Below the pieces are notes generated by a model that saw nothing but the letters and a program-made list of their open reading frames with translations, was not told the origin of the DNA and made no database searches. 64,000 nucleotides of DNA, from positions 55,775,211 to 55,839,210 of the forward strand of contig NC_080544.1 in assembly GCF_028640845.1 (NCBI RefSeq). The letters run 5' to 3'. Both the position numbers and the translations under genes were made by a program. Positions 58,279-64,000 of this stretch are shown piece after piece. The stretch's first letter is position 1. Each line of letters begins with the position of its first letter. Source of the stretch: Ahaetulla prasina. Taxonomy: Eukaryota > Chordata > Lepidosauria > Squamata > Colubridae.

Positions 58279-58279
<1 letters not shown>
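56897..58279 (+). mobile_element. L2-clade LINE, internal segment with abrupt 3' end
   Basis: It covers the linker region and most of RT, colinear with 45,860-47,150. It stops after '[12 protein letters not shown]', in the middle of the ORF, and runs straight into (AAAT)n. The C-terminus, 3' UTR and stem-loop are absent. The reading frame is much better preserved than in the 45.2-kb copy. Confidence 0.93.

Positions 58280-58281
<2 letters not shown>
57329..58281 (+). pseudogene. L2 reverse transcriptase, two overlapping frames
   Basis: Frame one (57,329-57,952) carries 'KKPSLDPAVLGNYRPVSNLR' and 'LDPFQSGFWPRYSTETALVA', then 'LDLSATFDTIDHGILLHQLE'; one indel later the GVPQGS box is read as '[13 protein letters not shown]' in the wrong frame. 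Frame two (57,949-58,281) resumes with '[20 protein letters not shown]' containing the catalytic YADD and ends at '[20 protein letters not shown]'. The final few residues are contributed by the microsatellite. Confidence 0.9.

Positions 58282-58320
<39 letters not shown>
58276..58320 (+). repeat. (AAAT)n array abutting L2 coding sequence
   Basis: Eleven AAAT-type units follow 'gaccatttg' directly. Confidence 0.95.
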
Positions 58321-58321
<1 letters not shown>

Positions 58322-61013
58322 GGATGATGGGTTAAATTTTATCCACAGACAATTGTGGAAAGGTTAGCTACACTGTGAATAATCTGTTTAGCTACTGCAT
58401 TTGTTTGTTGGATTATATCCCACCTGTAGGAATTCAACCTAGTGTACATAGTAATTCCTTTTCCTACAATAATTGCAAGAGGTATATTCCATACAAATAA
58501 ATAAAAGGAATAGAATGGAAAGTGACTAGTTGATGTCATTAGACCAACATTTTAATGAAAAATACAAGGCCATTGTTTACATATTGCAATTTGGAAGAAT
58601 AGTGGTTCCTAACAGGTATTTTTATACCATACATTACTTCCCAAGTATGGTCAGATTAATACTGATATTAACCCAATATCAACTTGATGTCCTCAGTCTT
58701 TTATCTGCTTCAAGATGAAGCAAAACAAAACCACAAATTGCCTATAACAATTCTACAAGATATTTATTTTCTGGAAGGGAAAGGCTCTATTATATTAACA
58801 GCATCATAAAATGTGAAACAGTAACTATAATAATTGGCAAATTTCAAAAATGTATTCCTAAAAATGTTAGTTGATAAGTTTTCTTCTGTATTTATTGCTT
58901 CATTCTGGTATCAGTCTGTTACCGAAGTTCAATTCACTACCTTTATCTCTGCTGCAATTTGCCTTGTAACCATACTGCTCAATTCAATAATTCTGTCAAG
59001 TGGTATCTTTTTCTTCTTGACAAGGAGCCAAGCAGTGATTTATTGCTTGAATGAACATTCTTTTCAAGAAAGCCATTTGTTTAAATATCAGCAAACCCCA
59101 AAATTAATTATTCATTTTATGCTAATTTTAGAAGTTTATGTGCTTTAGAATAAGACTGCCAGGTATAATATATATAAAAATATTAATCCTAGCTTGTGAT
59201 TCTGAAAACTTACATTTTGTATTTAATTATTTCTTCCCCCTGCCAAAATCATTTAGTTTCTAAGGAAGGGCTTTTTCACTAACCTTTCTTTCTCTTATTT
59301 TCTCATCTTGCTTTGGAAGGTGGTTTAAAAAAACCCTAGTAAATTCATGTTGCTCCAAATCTATCTACATGGCAGGGGTTTATAGAAACCATTAAAATTA
59401 TTGAGAAGATACTGTGAGCCACAACTATAAATAAAACCTGAAAGAAGTCTAGAAAATAAGTTTTAGTGTGTATGAATATGTGGCAGACATTGATATACAA
59501 AGCTTATTTGTCATGTAATGTCAGGATTTTAGAATACTTCCTCATGTGCACTTTTAAACAGGTTGTTTGACATGTGCTGTTTTTCCAAGTTACAGAATTT
59601 TAAGAGAATGAAGGCAATGTTAGTATGAACAATGAAATATTATAGTTGGAGTATATAGGGCTGCAATATATAAATACATTATCCACAAGGAAAACATAAT
59701 ATACTATACCCGTGATGGCAATATACTAAACTTCTCTATGGGTTTTGTTGCAAATATCTTCTGTGAAATGTCTATGTGGGATCCACCAAAATAATAAATA
59801 ATTGAAATAACCAAATAAGTAGTCCTATCAAAGTTGAGAATCAGTTTTTACATTTTTATATTTCTGAAGGGTTCACTATGTGAGACATTATCAGGCGACC
59901 TACTTTCTCCAGTGATCTTTTCTTTTTCTTTTTGTTATTTTATTCCTCCTATTACCATTTTGTTTTGATTAGGATAATAATAAAAGTTTGAAATAGGGTG
60001 AGTGGGGGTGGGGGAGTTGGAAATCAAGGGGAAAAGGGCAATGCATTATTTCATTACAACATTTCTTTCCATCCTCTATTCTGACATTTAGAAAAACATA
60101 ATATGCATGTCTTTGTTCATTAGCATCTTCAGGTTTTTTAGAAACAGTTGAAAAGAAAAAAAAAGAATATTAAATATAAACTAACCTTTTACCATTAAAA
60201 CAACACAATATGAAAACAAAAAGAAACATAAATGAAATAGATTTATCTAGATTTTCAGCCCACACATAAAATGAGAGCCTTGTCATGTGAATATTCAATT
60301 TGTACCTCCTTTGTACGAAATTTCTTCTCTCATATTGTGGTGACATAGATCTTATAATGATGATTCCATTGATGCTAACCAAATTTGTTCCTGGATTTGT
60401 TTCAGGGCTGTTCCAACCATCCACTGTCATAATTCTTCATTGTTCACATTCCATATATTCCACTGCTGTATAGGATAACAAATGTTTATGAGCTACTGCA
60501 TTAAGTTAGGTTTTGTGATATTTTTGACCGCTGGACCAATCAACTACGTTTGAGAAAACATACTGGAATAATTTATCAAACATAGATGGATGATTAATTA
60601 AGTCTGGCCTTATCCTTGGAAAGTAGAATATTCTGACAGCCTTTTGTTGTCTGTACATGGCAAGGGTTCTATATGTGGACATCTATATACGGCTATTTCC
60701 ATCCAAGACAAAAATCAGAAGGAAGGCATGATGTGTTTCATGGAAGACATGGAGACAATTCCATAGTATATTCTTAGATATTCATGACATTTAAATTACT
60801 TAAACAATAACAAAAAAGGGCTACTCCTTCCCCTGTGCAGACCAGTTGAATTTACATAGGGTCTCTATAAAGCGGCAGAATTCATACTACTATATGATCA
60901 TTTAGAATGAAACAAATGCTCTTAAAGCTTGTTTCAAGTAGATGGGAAAATAATATGATATTCGTATGGACTATTGCAACACATCTCCTTGATCAACATA
61001 TCTGACTAGGATA
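58321..61013. other. unannotated AT-rich sequence
   Basis: No supported gene. A 104-codon frame at 58,834-59,148 has hydrophobic runs but no motif, and its base composition matches the flanks. Confidence 0.45.
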
Positions 61014-61048
61014 GGTCTAGTCTAGTCTAGTTTAGTCTAGTCTAGTCT
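61014..61048 (+). repeat. (TCTAG)n short tandem array
   Basis: Seven TCTAG units with one TTTAG variant. Confidence 0.9.
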
Positions 61049-61506
61049 CCATTCCAGACACTAGTAAACTCCTTGATTCACCATAAGATGGTACAATTTA
61101 TCTTTTTAAAATCAAGACCAAGTTGAAATCCAAGAGTATCAAGGTATCAGTAACTTTACTTGATGTTCCTGGCTATCCTGATAGGTAGAAGATACATAGG
61201 ATGGACCATTATAACTGAATGAACTTTACCTCCTTTTAACAGAACAACTTCTACCTCTTGTCTCTATCTCCCATGCCACTGTTCTACTGGGTGAAAGTAA
61301 AGACTACTTATTAGAACTTTCTCTAAAGTTAGAAAATATAGCACAAACTAGAAAAGGAAACAAACCAGCAAATATAATAATTCAGCCAAATGCAACAGCA
61401 CCAATGAACAAAATTAACATAGTAAAGAGGAAAGCACCCTGTCTCACCTCTCAATTAATTATATTAGTAAAACCCTAATCCTAGAAGAATGGTTATTCTA
61501 TTATAC
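61049..61506. other. unannotated sequence
   Basis: No supported gene. Confidence 0.4.
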
Positions 61507-61514
61507 TGCTAGAT

Positions 61515-61796
61515 CAGAGGTGGTATTCAGATGGTTTGGACTGGTCCAGACAAACCAGTAGCAGAAATCGCGGGTGGGCTTGCTCACCCATCCCAACTCT
61601 ATACTGTCCTATTTAGGCATGTTTTTGAGGCCAGGCGCATGCAAGGAAGGTAAGTGCATGAGGAAAGCGCATGTGTGGAAAGGCTGGGTGCATGCACATT
61701 GGTAGCGCGTGAGAGCGAAGCAAGGGCATGCACTCGCACACTCACATTTTCGGTGCTGGACAAACTGGTAGGTACATTATGTGAATCCCACCTCTG
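61515..61796. mobile_element. hAT-type short element, 282 bp
   Basis: The ends are CAGAGGTGGTATTCA and, on the minus strand, CAGAGGTGGGATTCACA. The 8-bp flanks are tgctagat (61,507-61,514) and tgctagaa (61,797-61,804), a 7/8 match. The inner 'gacaaaccagtagcagaaat' relates it to the elements at 9,793, 27,230 and 31,024. The short frame over it is incidental. Confidence 0.93.
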
Positions 61797-61827
61797 TGCT
61801 AGAAGCAAACAACTATTATTTCTTTGT

Positions 61828-61864
61828 GTCTCTGTATCTGTCTTTCTCTCTATGTCTCTCTCTG

Positions 61865-61901
<37 letters not shown>

Positions 61902-61908
61902 CACACAG
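61828..61908 (+). repeat. (TC)n-rich tract with short (CA)n
   Basis: Dense TC dinucleotides with TGTC and TATG interruptions, then 'acacacac'. The 'RERERE' frame on the minus strand is a translation of it. Confidence 0.95.
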
Positions 61909-63749
61909 TTTTCTCAATCTTCTGTCAAGACTCTCCTCCAAGTTCTCTGTCCCAGTATTGTTCTCCATGGAAAATAGAGAAAACTGCCATCTTCTGACCT
62001 TTTATAAGTGCTCATCTCCACAGAACTCCAACATTCAGGTATTCATACAAAAACCAAAGAAAAAGGAAAATTCCCCATACGGTTTATTGTTTTTCAAAGG
62101 GGCAATTCAAAGGCCCAAACCCCTTTGGCACCACTTTCTCTGAAGTTAGTTCATTATCTGCTTCTGGTCTGGAATGATGTATTTCTAGGGTCTGGAGATG
62201 TTGATCTGTAGTGGGAGAATCTTCTCTTCCAGGCCTAAATAGCTGCTGCTAGTTGTGGTATATCTATTTTTCCTATTGTCAAAGTTGAAATCATATTCCC
62301 TGTTCTGCCTACCTTCTAAAATCTTCTGCAATCACATCTCATCAATCATGATTGACCTGCTTTAAGAAATGGTCCTATGGGATTGGTTTTAATTTAGCTA
62401 AATCAAGTAGTACTAGTATTCATTTTTGTTACTTATTGTATCATGAATTCAGTTTTGGAGGTGGCTTTCTGTAATTCAGTGTCTGGGTTGTATGGGGTAA
62501 CTGAATAATAACAGATGGTAGGCTTCTGTGGAGGTATTGGTACATTGAACCAATACAATGCCAAGCAGTAGATTGAACACTGCGAGGTTAAACTGCTGAT
62601 AAAAAATAAAAAACCTTAATTATTTCCTATTTCCTATTTTCTATTATTTAAGCTCTGAACTACTAAAATTTGATAATATGCTTTCATTTTAATTTCACTA
62701 TTTTAAAAACAACCTGATCTTGTGTAAGGTTTCAACCTACCTGCCTACCAGACTGTCAGATGGCATTCCCCCAGTGGCTGTATATGTCTGACAGCGACAT
62801 GTGCCAATTAAGGGTTGTAAAGTGCTAAATTTCATCACTGCCCTCCTAGGAAAGCTTATCAGCGGCAGCAGGATGGCTGCTTGTGGAAGATACCGAATTA
62901 TATTGCTGTTCTGCTCCCTGAACAGGCTTATAAATTCCTCGCTATGAAAATGGTGAAAACATTGGAACATAAAGCATTTCTTGATACAAGATGGCAATAA
63001 ACTAAATAATTGAGCCAGGCTAGTAGTATGACAGGTCACATATCCATCTGTTATAGAAGTTAAGGAAATGGTCAGCAACGGAGCCTATTAACCTGCAAGG
63101 CAGTACAGGAAAGCCCCTCAACAATTACATTAATCAATGTGTAATTATAACTACAAGAATATCCCAATTCTAGGTGTTTTGTAATGAAATAGCAAAAATA
63201 ACCAGAGGTATACAAATTCTGCTGAATTAATAACTTTACATGAAGCAGAAACCCATTGCCTGCAGATTATTAGCAGGTGGAATTTACATTTTTTTTTTAA
63301 ATTGTAAAAGTGGCATACTGAATAATACATTTTAAGACGCTTTTGGATCGAAAGGTTTTCCTGAAAGATCTTTAGAATTTCCCTGGTTTCTTAAATGGTT
63401 GGGTCAATCAGAGCCCTAGTTGGAATGAGGATGTACCTTAGAAAAGTGATGTATTTTATTCTCCTCTTGACTAAGTGAGTAGTCAGCCATTAGTTGAGAA
63501 TGTTCTAGCTATACATCTCTTGCATTTATATAGAAATTAGATTATAAGGGTTACAGTCTTTTCAGCTGCTGGGCACTAGCATATGAATTTATTATTCCAG
63601 GCAGTCCAAGTTTTTTGTAATTAACAACATTGAAATTTAAGATTACTGTCAAATCCAGAAAGAATTGAACATCTTTCCCTGGTTCTTGGGGGAGGATGCT
63701 GAAATCGCATGAGATTGTCAGTATAATACGCTAAAACTTAATGAGATTC
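61909..63749. other. unannotated sequence
   Basis: Unique DNA with no supported gene. A minus-strand 113-codon frame at 62,737-63,078 lacks recognisable motifs. Confidence 0.4.
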
Positions 63750-63751
63750 AT

Positions 63752-63819
<68 letters not shown>

Positions 63820-63822
63820 TTT
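63750..63822 (+). repeat. (TTTC)n microsatellite
   Basis: About eighteen perfect TTTC units. Confidence 0.97.
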
Positions 63823-64000
63823 CAGACTGTCTGTCTAGGAATATTATGGGTTCATGCTGTGAAGTCAGTCTGTAGACTAGAATATATCTATGTCTATGAT
63901 TGAATAGTATTAATTCATTTATAATTTGTTCAGTACTAAAATATTTGGTTCTAGGATTGCCAGAATTAATGATTTTTGCCCATTATTTTTTAAAAGACTC
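63823..64000. other. unannotated sequence
   Basis: Nothing recognised. Confidence 0.4.

Noticed and set aside
61599..61904. Frame with RERERE repeat
   Set aside because: Translation of the (TC)n tract next to a hAT-type element.
1..64000. CRISPR arrays, prokaryotic operons, riboswitches or origins
   Set aside because: All direct repeats are microsatellites, tandem duplications or transposon parts; the sequence is vertebrate.
1..64000. Host exons
   Set aside because: No frame outside transposons showed a recognisable domain with plausible splice sites. Short exons cannot be excluded by eye, and spliced transcript data would be decisive.

Overview
The window looks like intergenic or intronic DNA from a squamate reptile, most likely a snake. 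The case rests on the repeat community: L2-clade LINEs whose 3' ends carry a GC-rich stem-loop followed by (AAAT)n, CR1 LINE tails, a reptile-type L1, tRNA-derived SINEs with squamate-type bodies, many short hAT-type elements with 8-bp target duplications, and long tetranucleotide arrays. Base composition is AT-rich, and the GC-rich islands coincide with transposable elements. I see no host protein-coding gene and no functional RNA gene. The longest open frames all belong to retrotransposons: a Ty3/gypsy integrase frame, L2 and CR1 reverse transcriptase pieces, and L1 pieces. Layout: 1-12.9 kb holds a hAT end, a (CTGT)(CTAT) array, two SINEs, an antisense CR1-group LINE, a 5'-truncated L2, an antisense CR1, and a 951-bp hAT-type foldback element with matching flanks. 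12.9-14.1 kb is a near-perfect 615-bp tandem duplication. 16.0-22.2 kb is the most striking structure. A 2.27-kb block occurs twice at very high identity. The second copy follows the 3' half of a Ty3/gypsy element (integrase, polypurine tract, LTR), and the first copy still has the uninterrupted insertion site. This fits either an unequal exchange between empty and filled alleles or a false (haplotypic) duplication in the assembly. 22-45 kb is mostly unique DNA with CR1 fragments, a 5S-rRNA-like relic, short hAT-type elements, a candidate solo LTR, an inverted interstitial telomere-like pair and foldback repeats. 45-58.3 kb is a LINE-rich block: a long, deletion-ridden L2 (45.2-47.9 kb), an antisense L2 3' end with a palindromic boundary, an essentially full-length antisense L1 (50,802-56,690) bounded by a 16-bp target duplication, and a second L2 that stops inside its ORF and runs straight into (AAAT)n. 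58.3-64 kb is mostly unique, with one short hAT-type element and several microsatellites. No multi-gene system is present. The parts interact only as parasites and hosts: SINEs share 3' tails with the L2 LINEs, hAT-type elements depend on transposase made elsewhere, and elements are nested inside one another. The observations most worth checking are the allele-like duplication around the gypsy element, the nearby 615-bp tandem duplication, the aberrant L2 ends, and the tandem-hairpin hAT-type element.
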